From Terebella lapidaria (lineage: Eukaryota; Annelida; Polychaeta; Terebellida; Terebellidae): a stretch of DNA of 64,000 bases. Location: assembly GCA_949152475.1 (NCBI GenBank), contig OX424570.1:15310694-15374693 (forward strand), written 5' to 3'. The notes beneath the pieces are model-generated. The model made no database searches. It was not told the DNA's origin and was given only the letters and a program-made list of their open reading frames with translations. Position numbers and translations under genes: made by a program. Below are positions 34,771-44,057 of the stretch, in pieces (within the stretch, counting starts at the first letter, position 1; each line of letters starts with the position of its first letter).

Positions 34771-35505
34771 TGTGGCGATTTTGCCCTAAGCACGCGGCAG
34801 GTGTTTGTAAACATAAAAGCCATTTATGTGGCCTTTCTGTACTTGGCCTTGTTTTGACATGCTCCGTTCGAGCGTGCGTTGCCACGGCGACGTATTGTAA
34901 TTTACGCTCCAGTAAACTATAACAATGGATCGATTTAACCTCGCGTGCGTCCTACAGTTTGTGGTGTATTATATATACACTGGAAGCGACTCGTTCGAGG
35001 AGATTGTCCAAGATCGAGACTAGGACGCACACGAGGCTCGCCATGAGCTTTGTGTTCCCTGGGTCTGAGTAGTGGGCTCCTAGAGCCCTGGGGACGATTT
35101 CCGTGGGGAGGCCCGGGCTGGGAGAGACGAGTTGCTGACTCGGGGGCCTTCGGCCCTGTGGATCGCCAGCTCTCTCCCTTCCCGGGACATGTGACAGAGG
35201 CTCTGGCCAGCATGTCGGACTGTACGGGGTTCCGTCCCCGAGGCAGACCGCGGCTCGCCAGGCCCCGCCAGTTAACACCGTGGTGATGAACCAGTTTCTG
35301 AACGGTGTCCGTAGGCCTGGGAGTGTCGGGTGGGCTGTTACCTGGTTACCGTTAATGATGAAGTAGTTACCGTGTCCGCCGCGACCTCCGGTGAGCGGCC
35401 CTGCCGCGAGGATCCGGAATAGCGGATGCGCGTCCGCAAGGACTCGGATGAGAGAGGACTATCCTCGAGGATCCCGAAGAGCGGACGGTAGTCAATAACT
35501 TTACA
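34771..35505 (+). repeat. 5' LTR
   Basis: Begins TGTGGCGATTTTGCCC and ends GTCAATAACTTTACA. A TATA-like word 'ttatatata' at 34969-34977 is the likely core promoter in U3. No standard AATAAA was noticed, so the R/U5 boundary is not placed. Confidence 0.93.
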
Positions 35506-35506
35506 T

Positions 35507-35518
35507 TGGTGCCGTGAC
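35507..35518 (+). promoter_or_regulatory. primer-binding site, tRNA-His type
   Basis: TGGTGCCGTGAC, one base after the LTR, is the exact complement of the 3' end of eukaryotic tRNA-His including CCA (GTCACGGCACCA). This assumes the host tRNA-His has the usual conserved acceptor stem. Confidence 0.8.
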
Positions 35519-35618
35519 CAGGATCAGTCCGACAGTGTTCCATCGCAGCCTACCGTCACAGTGTTGTCGCCTCCTTAGTCCCTGGGGATCGCCCGCTCCT
35601 CAAGGACGTCTCGAAAAA

Positions 35619-37835
35619 ATGACGAGAGCGAAAGAGAAGGCCAAAGATAAGGCCGATGAATCCAAGGGGAGGGATGAGGGTGGAAGTGTCGCGGACCACA
35701 CCCGGTCACGCGACAGCCCCCGTGAGACGTCTCCGGACGACTCCGGCGGCCGGAAGGAACGCGCGGAAACCTCCGTGGACAAGACCCCGTCCGCGGAGAC
35801 GACTCCGGCGTCCCTGGCTCCGTCTTCGGACGTAGAGTCGGGCCCCGCGGGGCCGCAGCAGGAGTTGCCGTCAAGGCCGGACCTTGACGTGTTAGGCGCG
35901 GTGGGTGGAGCTGGCAACGGCTCTACGCCGCGCCCGCCCGCGCCCAGAACAGATCCGTGGCAATCGGCACCCTTCCATAAGACGCCTTCGAGCGTCCGGA
36001 ATCGAGCGCCGATGCATGCGGGTCCTTCTGGACGAGCGGACCAGTCTTACCAGATGCCGCACCCGGCCGGGTGGGCTCCCTCGCGGGCCTCTGGCATGGG
36101 TTCTGGTCGGTCCGCACCGGGCAGTGTGGTGGATCAGCTCACCGACGCACTTGGTGAGCTGGCTCCCCTCGGGCGCTATGACCGCGCCCGGTCGCCCCAT
36201 CAGGGACGATCAGACCGGCGGAACCGCTCCCCTTCTCCGCTGTCACAAGGCAACTCGGGGCCTTTGACGGAGAGGGAGAGGTGGCTGATTTCCGAGGCGC
36301 TTGTACTGTTCAAGCGGAATCAGCTGCATTCGAGCGTTGACCCGTCGGTCACCCTAAGTCCGGGGATGTCTGGGCCAGTAGCCCCTCCCCAAGTCCTGCC
36401 GAGTCCGCAGGCGCCAGTGGCCCCCGCAATGGGACCCGCGCCTGCCCCGCGGCTCGGAGGCACCACGTTGGCGACCGCGTCGACCGTTCCGACGGTTGGA
36501 GCGCAAGCCGCGTGGTCGACTTACCCTGGCACGTACAGTGTGTCGGACGGGCAGTGGCAACAGGCGGCTTCGGCCCCAAGCTTTGCCGCCCCTTCTGGAG
36601 CCTACCCAGTAGGTTCGATGGGAGCCCCGCCCGCACCTAGCCAGAGTGGGTTTTCAGCGGGAATGATCCCGGCGGCAAACGTGAGCTTCCCTGCTCCTAT
36701 GTCCGCGGCGTCGATGTTTGCTCCGGCAGACTCCGCCGCAGGCGTGGGAAGCGCGCGGAACTTGCCGCAGTACACGGACGACCCCGGAGCCGGGACCGCA
36801 CGTCGGGCGCGTAACAAACGCGATGACGGGCCCGACCACTCTTCGTGGCGGAAACGGTTCAACGGGGATAACGCCGACTTGGAGGACTACTTGCTCCAGG
36901 TATGGCGTACCGCCGTGTACGAAGGATGGTCCCAGCCTGAGGCTGGACACGTCCTCGCGGGGAGCCTGGAAGGGAAAGCTCTCCGCGTGATGCCGTGTCT
37001 GCCGGTAGGAACAGTGACGTTCGGCGAGGTTGCTCGTCAACTTCGCCTGCTGTTCCCGCCGACGACCAATCGGCGGCAGTCTGAACGAGAGTTCAAGGCG
37101 CGTATCCGCCAGCCGACTGAGTCCGTGACAGACTATGCGTACAGCTTACGCATACTCGGCCGGAGAGCTTTTCCGGACATGGACTCCAGACGGTTTGAGA
37201 CGATGCTGATCGATCAGTTCATCGATGGCCAGCCTTACCACCTAGCGTACGGGCTGGCCACCCATGAAAAGCGATCGATGGAGGAGGCGATAGACTCCGC
37301 GCTTGCGCTTGAGATGGCTGTCCGTCCGAGACAGTTGCCTCCAGCCTCGGCTCCGGCCCCGGCTGTACCCGCGCAGGTGGCGACTCCTCCTCCGGTCAAG
37401 GCATCGCAGGTAACCCCGTGGCAGGACCCGGTCGTCCGGGAACCCGCCAGGGAACCTACCCAGCAGTGGGTTAGTGCGCCGGCACCTTCTACAGGGGCGC
37501 CCGCACATGCGGCACCGGTCGCCGCGCCGCACTCGCCTTCGGACGAGTGCGACATAGAGGAATACGACCTCGGCGCCGCGCAGATGATTGCGCACTGCGC
37601 CGGGCTCGAAGCTCCGGGAGCCGCAGAATGTTGCGCGTTCACCTCCGGACCAGCTCAGAACCGTCCCTGCTACTTCTGCGGAAAGCAGGGACACTTTTGG
37701 CTGAAGTGTCCGGAGTTGTTGGAACGCCTGCGGTCGCGCGGATACCAGGGAGCTCTCCCTGGCCCGCAACGGAGGAATTCCTTCCGGTCTGGTCCTCCGG
37801 GACAGCAGAATCGGAACCCGCGGCAGGGAAACTAG
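35619..37835 (+). CDS. gag: gag of the Ty3/gypsy element
   Basis: Open frame of about 738 codons from the ATG at 35619 (the frame extends upstream into the primer site but without an ATG there). The first 400 residues are low-complexity, rich in Pro, Ser, Ala and Gly, starting with a Lys-rich MTRAKEKAKDKADES. A capsid-like region follows (about 36840-37320: WRKRFNGDNADLEDYLLQVW, AYSLRILGRRAFPDMDSRRF), and one CCHC zinc knuckle near the end (CYFCGKQGHFWLKC). Its job is to build the particle and bind RNA. The pol frame overlaps its 3' end, as in other Ty3/gypsy elements that use frameshifting. Confidence 0.9.
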   Translation: MTRAKEKAKDKADESKGRDEGGSVADHTRSRDSPRETSPDDSGGRKERAETSVDKTPSAETTPASLAPSSDVESGPAGPQQELPSRPDLDVLGAVGGAGNGSTPRPPAPRTDPWQSAPFHKTPSSVRNRAPMHAGPSGRADQSYQMPHPAGWAPSRASGMGSGRSAPGSVVDQLTDALGELAPLGRYDRARSPHQGRSDRRNRSPSPLSQGNSGPLTERERWLISEALVLFKRNQLHSSVDPSVTLSPGMSGPVAPPQVLPSPQAPVAPAMGPAPAPRLGGTTLATASTVPTVGAQAAWSTYPGTYSVSDGQWQQAASAPSFAAPSGAYPVGSMGAPPAPSQSGFSAGMIPAANVSFPAPMSAASMFAPADSAAGVGSARNLPQYTDDPGAGTARRARNKRDDGPDHSSWRKRFNGDNADLEDYLLQVWRTAVYEGWSQPEAGHVLAGSLEGKALRVMPCLPVGTVTFGEVARQLRLLFPPTTNRRQSEREFKARIRQPTESVTDYAYSLRILGRRAFPDMDSRRFETMLIDQFIDGQPYHLAYGLATHEKRSMEEAIDSALALEMAVRPRQLPPASAPAPAVPAQVATPPPVKASQVTPWQDPVVREPAREPTQQWVSAPAPSTGAPAHAAPVAAPHSPSDECDIEEYDLGAAQMIAHCAGLEAPGAAECCAFTSGPAQNRPCYFCGKQGHFWLKCPELLERLRSRGYQGALPGPQRRNSFRSGPPGQQNRNPRQGN

Positions 37836-40800
37836 ATCCGGACGTGGTGGCGACCAACACTGCGTCCGGGGATAGTTGTGCGGTGGCAAACGATGCCGCC
37901 CCACCCGCTGATGAGCAGGACGGACCCCAAGTGGATATGACTTCTCCGGAAGTAGTCCTTGGAGACCAGTCTAGCTCCTCCGCGGCTGAGGCGGATGGCG
38001 AGGACTCCGTAGATGAGCCCAGCGCGTGCGAAAGGTATCGCCCGACCTGCGCGCTGGTGAGGGACCCCTGCTGGTACCTGCCCCTGTCCTTCGGACGGGA
38101 GCCGGTCCGGTTCCTCATAGACTCAGGCTCGGAGGTGACCCTCGTGGCCGCCGGAACGTTTAGGAAGGAGCCCGCACTCCGCAACCTTGAGTTGCGAGAT
38201 CCCGGACCATACAAGCTCTACGGAGCGGGAGACAACCGCATCCGTATCCATGGCATCATCGATCTGCCTATTACCCTTGGGGACAAGGTGTATCTGACAG
38301 AGGCGATCGTGGCGGATATCGGAGCGGCCGGGATAATTGGGATGAATTTCCTACGGGTCCACCGGGTGATTGCCAACTTTAGCGCTGGCGAGTTCCGGAT
38401 GGGAGAGGACACACACTTCCTCTTCCGCTCGGGCCCGATGCATTCATTCCAGATGCGGACATCGCGCACTGTAGTAGTGCCGCCGATGAGTGAGATGATC
38501 ATCGAGACGAGGCCGCGGCGTCCCCGCATGCCCCTCGATGGTCGTCCGTGTATAGTGCAACCCGTGAGCAGTTTCGCCGCAGGAACTGGGCTCGTGCTGG
38601 GTGGGGCCCTGGTCATGTCCAACCCCCGCGCGATGCCCATCCTTGTGGTGAATCCTACGGATGCTCCGATTGTACTGAAGCGCGGATGCATAGCAGCTAC
38701 TGCTATTCCCGCGGCTTCGAGTCGTGTCATCCCCGACGATCCGGTCTGCCGCGCTGCGTGCGCGGCGGCGGCCGCCGGAGATGATCCGTTCACCCTGCCG
38801 GACCATTTGGAATCTCGGGTTCCGAAGGACCGGCTGGATGAAGAGCAGCGCCAAGCGCTCCGCAGACTGCTGCGGCAGTATGCGGATGTGTTCATGGGTC
38901 CTGATGGTGCGGTTGGCAAGACTGACGTCGCCAAGCACCGCATCGACCTCGTGGACGAGCGTCCTCTCAAGCAGCGTCTTCGTCGGGCAGCAATAGTGCA
39001 CCAAGAGGTCATAGACCAGGAGGTGCAAAAGATGCTCGACTTGGACATCATCGAACCCAGTGACAGCCCCTGGGCCAGTCCGGTGGTTATGGTGAAGAAG
39101 AAGGACGGCTCGTGGAGGTTCTGCGTGGACTATCGGAAACTCAACGATGCCACGCGGAAGGACTCATATCCTCTCCCGCACATTGAGGATACCTTCGATG
39201 CCCTGGCCGGGTCGCACTATTTCTGTGCTCTGGATCTGGCCTCCGGGTATTGGCAGGTGGAGATGGAGGAGAGTGATCGGGCGAAGACTGCCTTCGTTAC
39301 CAAGAACGGGCTCTACCAATTCAAGGTAATGCCGTTCGGGCTCTGTAACGCACCAGCGACGTTCGAGCGCCTCATGGAGATGGTACTCAAAGGGTTCCTC
39401 TGGAAGCGATGTATGGTCTACATCGACGATGTCGTCGTGTATGGCCGGTCGTTCGAGGAAACCCTCACCAACCTCCAGATGGTGCTCCATCGCATCCGCG
39501 GAGCAGGGCTTAAATTGAAGCCAAGTAAGTGCGAGCTATTCGCGCAGGAAATCCTGTACTTGGGCTTCATGGTAACGGGCACCGGAGTGAGACCAGACCC
39601 CGCAAAGGTGGCGGCCGTGCAGAAATGGCCTCCGCCATGTAACGTGGCGGACGTGAGGTCCTTCTTGGGCTTCGCGAGCTACCACCGCAGGTTTATTCGC
39701 GGCTTTGCGGAGATCGCGCGTCCCCTTACTATCCTCACGGAAAAGGGCGCCGATTTTGTTTGGTCCGCCGAGCAGGCTAACGCCTTCTCGGGACTCCGGC
39801 AGGCCTTGGTAGTGGCCCCGGTGCTGCGGCACCCTCGTCCGGACTGCGAGTTCATCCTGGACACCGACGCGAGTAACTTCGCGCTTGGCGGTGTCCTCTC
39901 GCAGATCGTGGATGGGCAAGAGCGGGTAGTAGCTTATGCGAGTGTGGCCTTGAGCCGCTCTCAAATGAACTACTGCACCACTCATCGCGAGTTGCTCGCG
40001 GTGGTTACGATGACCAAGCGTTTCCGGCACTATTTGTTGGGACGCCATTTCCGCTTGCGGACTGATCATAGTTCGCTGAGATGGCTCCTCAACTATAGTG
40101 AGGCCGACGGCTTGGTGGCGCGGTGGCTCGTCAAACTCCAAGAGTATGACATGCAGATAGAGCATCGCGCTGGTAAGTTGCACGGCAACGCGGACGGCCT
40201 GTCCCGTTGTCATAAGTGCAAGAATCCGGGTTGTGCAGGGATGGCACCATTCCAGCAAGCCGCGGATTCGTCCTCAGACTCGGAATTGGACGTTCCGGGG
40301 AGACCGCAGGCCGCCGCCCCCTCTAACAACACGGCGGCCGGAGCGTCTAGGGCTCATCTCCGCGTGCGGACCCGCCGATATCGGCGAGGGCGTCCCGCAT
40401 ATGAAGCGAAGGTGCGGCTCAGCTCCAGCGAGTCTTCCTCGAGTCCGGCGGTGTACTCCTCGTGGGTACCCTCGTCCTCTGGAGAGTCTGAGTATGAGCG
40501 GTCCTTGCCCCCTGTGGTGATGGCCGCTGCGGCGCAGCCGGACGCGACGGATGAGGAGCCTAATTACTTGGGTGGCTACTCTCCGGCGCAGATAGCTGCG
40601 GCGCAGAGAGCTGACAGAGCTCTGGCACCGGTAATCACAGCCCTTGAGGCCGGCCAGAAGCCCTCGAAGGATGAGCGGAAGACCTACAGGGAGGAGACCT
40701 TGTCTCTAGTATCTCAGTGGGAACGACTCTCCTTGAGGGATGGCCTCTTATACCGGCGCTATGAGCCACCGACCCCACTGCCTCCAATATGGCAGTTGGT

Positions 40801-42142
40801 GCTTCCGGCGGAGCTGCGGAAAGAAGTACTCCACCAGTTGCATGACCTCCGGGTGACCGGTCACTTGGGAATCCGGAGGACCGTCCATAGGCTACAACAG
40901 CGCTTTCATTGGCCTGGTAGCGGCTTGGACGTGCAACGGTGGTGCGCAGCCTGCCCTCGGTGTCAAGCTCGCAAAGGAGTCCCGACTCCTGGCCGCCACC
41001 CCTTAACCACGGTTAAGGCGGGCGCGCCGTTTGATCGGATAGCTCTGGATATACTGGATACCCACCGGGTCACCCCGCGCGGTTTCCGGTACATCCTGGT
41101 GATATCCGACTATTTTACCAAGTATACCGACGCCTACCCACTGCGCCGCCAGACTGCGGACGAGGTAGCTCGGTTATTGGTGAATAGATGGGTGGTGTAC
41201 CATGGGGTACCTAAACAGGTACATTCGGATCAGGGCACGCAATTCGAGAGCAACCTGTTCCGGAACCTAGCACAGATGCTAGGGAGTACCAAGGTGCGTA
41301 CCACCCCCTACAGGCCCCAGTCTGATGGCCAGGTCGAACGCTTTAATCGATCGGTCCTCAACATGCTGGCGGCCTTTGTGAATGATCGTGCGAATGATTG
41401 GGATGACCACCTCCCGTATGTCTTAATGGCGTACAGGTCGTCGGTCCACTCTTCGACCGGAGTTACTCCGCACGCGATGTTGTACGGCCGGGAGTTAAAT
41501 TTGCCCGTGGATATTATGTATCCAACTGCGGCAGAGACCGGCGCAGTACCCCAGTGCGGTCCGGAGTACGTGGAGTGGATTCGCCGCGCCCTGGCGAACG
41601 CCCATGATTTCGCGCGCGCGCGCCTGGACAAGTCTGCCCTCCGGCAGAAGCGAGGCTATGACGCCCATGCTAAGGGTAGGCCAGCTTTTGCGGAAGGCGA
41701 CAAGGTGCGCTACTATTATCCGCCGCTTAAGCAAGGCAATAAATTTGCTAAGCCGTGGATAGGCCCGTTTACCGTACTGAAACAGGTGACAGATGTGGAC
41801 TACCGGATCCGGAGGGATTCCGATCCGGACAGGGTTCTGGTTGTCCATATCGATAATCTGAAGAAGTACGAGGGCCCGCTTGTCATGGATCCGCTAATTC
41901 AAGATGCGGAACCGGATGATGCTCCCGTATGGGATCCGTCCGGTCAGCATCCGCGGACTCCGGACGAGCGTGTGCGCCGTATGGTGGGCCTCCCGGACCT
42001 ATCTGACCCGTCAGATGATGGGCTGGGTGGCTATCAGCCAGATGACGGCGATCCGCAGGTACCTCCACTCCCTCCAGTACCTGCGGATGACGGGCGGCCA
42101 CGCCGGAAACCACGTGCGCCAGCCCGGTATGGGTGGGAATAA
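37547..42142 (+). CDS. pol: pol polyprotein of the Ty3/gypsy element
   Basis: Open frame of about 1,530 codons overlapping the gag end in another frame. Domains in order: aspartic protease with FLIDSGSEVTLV (about 38110); reverse transcriptase with WASPVVMVKKKDGSWRFCVD and the YIDDVVVYG site (about 39420); RNase H with FILDTDASNFALGG and LRTDHSSLRWL (about 39850-40080); integrase with an HHCC zinc finger (HDLRVTGHLGIRR, CAACPRCQARKG, about 40840-40980), then the catalytic D-D-E core (ALDILDTH, SDQGTQFES, GQVERFNRSV). The C-terminus (PFTVLKQVTDVDYRIR) has an SH3-like integrase tail and no chromodomain was seen. A Ser/Glu-rich linker separates RNase H and integrase. Confidence 0.95.
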   Translation: MRHRGIRPRRRADDCALRRARSSGSRRMLRVHLRTSSEPSLLLLRKAGTLLAEVSGVVGTPAVARIPGSSPWPATEEFLPVWSSGTAESEPAAGKLDPDVVATNTASGDSCAVANDAAPPADEQDGPQVDMTSPEVVLGDQSSSSAAEADGEDSVDEPSACERYRPTCALVRDPCWYLPLSFGREPVRFLIDSGSEVTLVAAGTFRKEPALRNLELRDPGPYKLYGAGDNRIRIHGIIDLPITLGDKVYLTEAIVADIGAAGIIGMNFLRVHRVIANFSAGEFRMGEDTHFLFRSGPMHSFQMRTSRTVVVPPMSEMIIETRPRRPRMPLDGRPCIVQPVSSFAAGTGLVLGGALVMSNPRAMPILVVNPTDAPIVLKRGCIAATAIPAASSRVIPDDPVCRAACAAAAAGDDPFTLPDHLESRVPKDRLDEEQRQALRRLLRQYADVFMGPDGAVGKTDVAKHRIDLVDERPLKQRLRRAAIVHQEVIDQEVQKMLDLDIIEPSDSPWASPVVMVKKKDGSWRFCVDYRKLNDATRKDSYPLPHIEDTFDALAGSHYFCALDLASGYWQVEMEESDRAKTAFVTKNGLYQFKVMPFGLCNAPATFERLMEMVLKGFLWKRCMVYIDDVVVYGRSFEETLTNLQMVLHRIRGAGLKLKPSKCELFAQEILYLGFMVTGTGVRPDPAKVAAVQKWPPPCNVADVRSFLGFASYHRRFIRGFAEIARPLTILTEKGADFVWSAEQANAFSGLRQALVVAPVLRHPRPDCEFILDTDASNFALGGVLSQIVDGQERVVAYASVALSRSQMNYCTTHRELLAVVTMTKRFRHYLLGRHFRLRTDHSSLRWLLNYSEADGLVARWLVKLQEYDMQIEHRAGKLHGNADGLSRCHKCKNPGCAGMAPFQQAADSSSDSELDVPGRPQAAAPSNNTAAGASRAHLRVRTRRYRRGRPAYEAKVRLSSSESSSSPAVYSSWVPSSSGESEYERSLPPVVMAAAAQPDATDEEPNYLGGYSPAQIAAAQRADRALAPVITALEAGQKPSKDERKTYREETLSLVSQWERLSLRDGLLYRRYEPPTPLPPIWQLVLPAELRKEVLHQLHDLRVTGHLGIRRTVHRLQQRFHWPGSGLDVQRWCAACPRCQARKGVPTPGRHPLTTVKAGAPFDRIALDILDTHRVTPRGFRYILVISDYFTKYTDAYPLRRQTADEVARLLVNRWVVYHGVPKQVHSDQGTQFESNLFRNLAQMLGSTKVRTTPYRPQSDGQVERFNRSVLNMLAAFVNDRANDWDDHLPYVLMAYRSSVHSSTGVTPHAMLYGRELNLPVDIMYPTAAETGAVPQCGPEYVEWIRRALANAHDFARARLDKSALRQKRGYDAHAKGRPAFAEGDKVRYYYPPLKQGNKFAKPWIGPFTVLKQVTDVDYRIRRDSDPDRVLVVHIDNLKKYEGPLVMDPLIQDAEPDDAPVWDPSGQHPRTPDERVRRMVGLPDLSDPSDDGLGGYQPDDGDPQVPPLPPVPADDGRPRRKPRAPARYGWE

Positions 42143-44057
42143 CCTTCCGCCCATGCGGATGCGTCTGCGGTACCCGTCGATCATACTACGGACGGGTTTT
42201 AGGTCGTTCCGTGAGAGTCCGCACGACTTACCTCCGCGGGTGGCTACTTTGTGGCCATCTTCGGAGTTGAGGTCCGCGGAGACTTTCATGTCGTAACGCC
42301 GCCGCTCCGCATCCGCCCTCCTGTAGTTTCTAGCGCCAGGGACGTGCGGATGGCCGGTCCGCACCTTGTGGACGGCTGTCCGGCGTAATCCGTACAACGG
42401 TTACGCTGGCCGGACGAATTTACTGATTCGGCCGGACGCCCCTGGTCCCGGGACAACCTCTTATATGGCCAGACTGAGGTTGGGATTTACGTCCGCTACG
42501 GGAGAAGCGTCTTCCCACGGATTTGGGGAACTGGCTCTGGACGCGGGGATAGTGTCCGCCGATGAGGACTGATGTCCGCGGTTCGTCCGCGTGACTCGTC
42601 CGGCGTCCGCGGCGCTTTAAGATGACGCACTTCGGTGTAGTTATCCCCCGTGAGCCACTACTGTAATTGCGGTTATAGTAGATTAAGGTTTCTTACGGCA
42701 GGAAACCGACTATCCATTATGATAATGGAGCGGTTGTTAAGTCCGCGTGTGCGGACCAGCCGCGGCAGCGGGTGACGCTCGTTCTCGTCCGGATCGTACC
42801 TTACAATACGCGGTCCGGCCGGAATGACCGGAGCCCCGGCCTCCTTCTAAGAAGGGGGTCGTATATTACATGCGCAACACTTGTGGTGGCTTCTAATTCC
42901 AATTTCATCTTCATTGGATAAGGGCAATACGCCGTACAATGGTAGACGTCCGGCCTGGACTCCGTCCGCGGGCAGCCCCGGACGTCCGCCGGCTATTGCT
43001 TTCACCATCTTTGGGCGCCTCTAGATTGGGCGCCGGTATGAAGGGTTCGCCCCCTAACCAGTGCGGTTATGGACCATGCCGGCTCCGCGTCTAAATCTAT
43101 TGGCTCCGCGCTCCGGTAGTCGTTTGAGGAGGCTCTGGGCTGGACCGGGCACCGCTCCGCGGCCGGGCAGTACGTCGGGGATGCTAGTGGGCGCTTTGCA
43201 AACGCCCATAGGGCGCCCGATTGTCTGTCCGGACGTCATGGGTATGTCCGATCGCCCTGTAAGCGTGCCAGCGGCTATGGGGAGTGATTTTGTTTATTTT
43301 CCATCTCATTTATTATTTATGGGAGGATTATAAGCCACAAGTGTGTGCGTGTTTCCCGTGGAAATGCTATTCTTACTCATTTATCCCATATATGAGAAAG
43401 TTTAGTGATATATCTTTTCCCTGGTGCAATAGAGAGTAAGAAATCGGGAGATTTCTGCTTTCGCAAGAGGGGTGTAGGAGATTGTGTACATTGTATCGAA
43501 GGCTGTATGCCGTGATCTATGAAAAGCATGCAAGCGGTGGTGGATTTATTTTCATTGCTGCTTGAGCGGTGTTAAATTTTTATTTATCGCTGCTGATAGG
43601 GTGACATAATCGTAACACCCACAAGTAGTTTGGCTTTTTGATACATTGTATACAATCTTTAACCTGCGAGGGTGATTAACTTCACGTCATTGATCGCCAG
43701 TGCGAAAGCTATTGCTAATGACTGCTGTTAATTACTGTAGTATTTTAGCGGGTTCCCCCGGGATGGCTTGTGTACACAAGCCACCCGTATACATGGCATG
43801 AAAGGAGTCACCGGGGGGAGATGCGTGTATGGGAATGCGGGAATGTAAAACGTCCTTTTGTCTGTCGATCGGGTAGATGCAGTGAATAGACGTTTCCACG
43901 GGAACGCGTCATACGATGCGTGTGCAGTATAACTGCCAACACTTGATGCCTATAATCGATGTAACTCGACACCTTCTCGTCATTCAAGCGCTCGGCACTG
44001 GTGGAGACGGATCTGCGGATCTGACTCCCAGTGTTTAGAGCGATTAGAGCGCTTGAA
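42143..44057 (+). other. non-coding spacer after pol
   Basis: No long open frame on either strand. The first 1.1 kb is GC-rich like pol; the stretch 43280-43800 turns AT-rich and lacks the CGTCCG words of the rest. It could hold a promoter or splice signals for the downstream frames; that is inference only. Confidence 0.45.

Noticed and set aside
34935-35286. Open frames of 78-108 codons in both LTRs
   Set aside because: LTR regulatory DNA; same frames recur in both LTRs, with no domain or codon signal.
35514-35618. Upstream extension of the gag frame
   Set aside because: It begins inside the primer-binding site with GTG, not ATG; the first ATG is at 35619.
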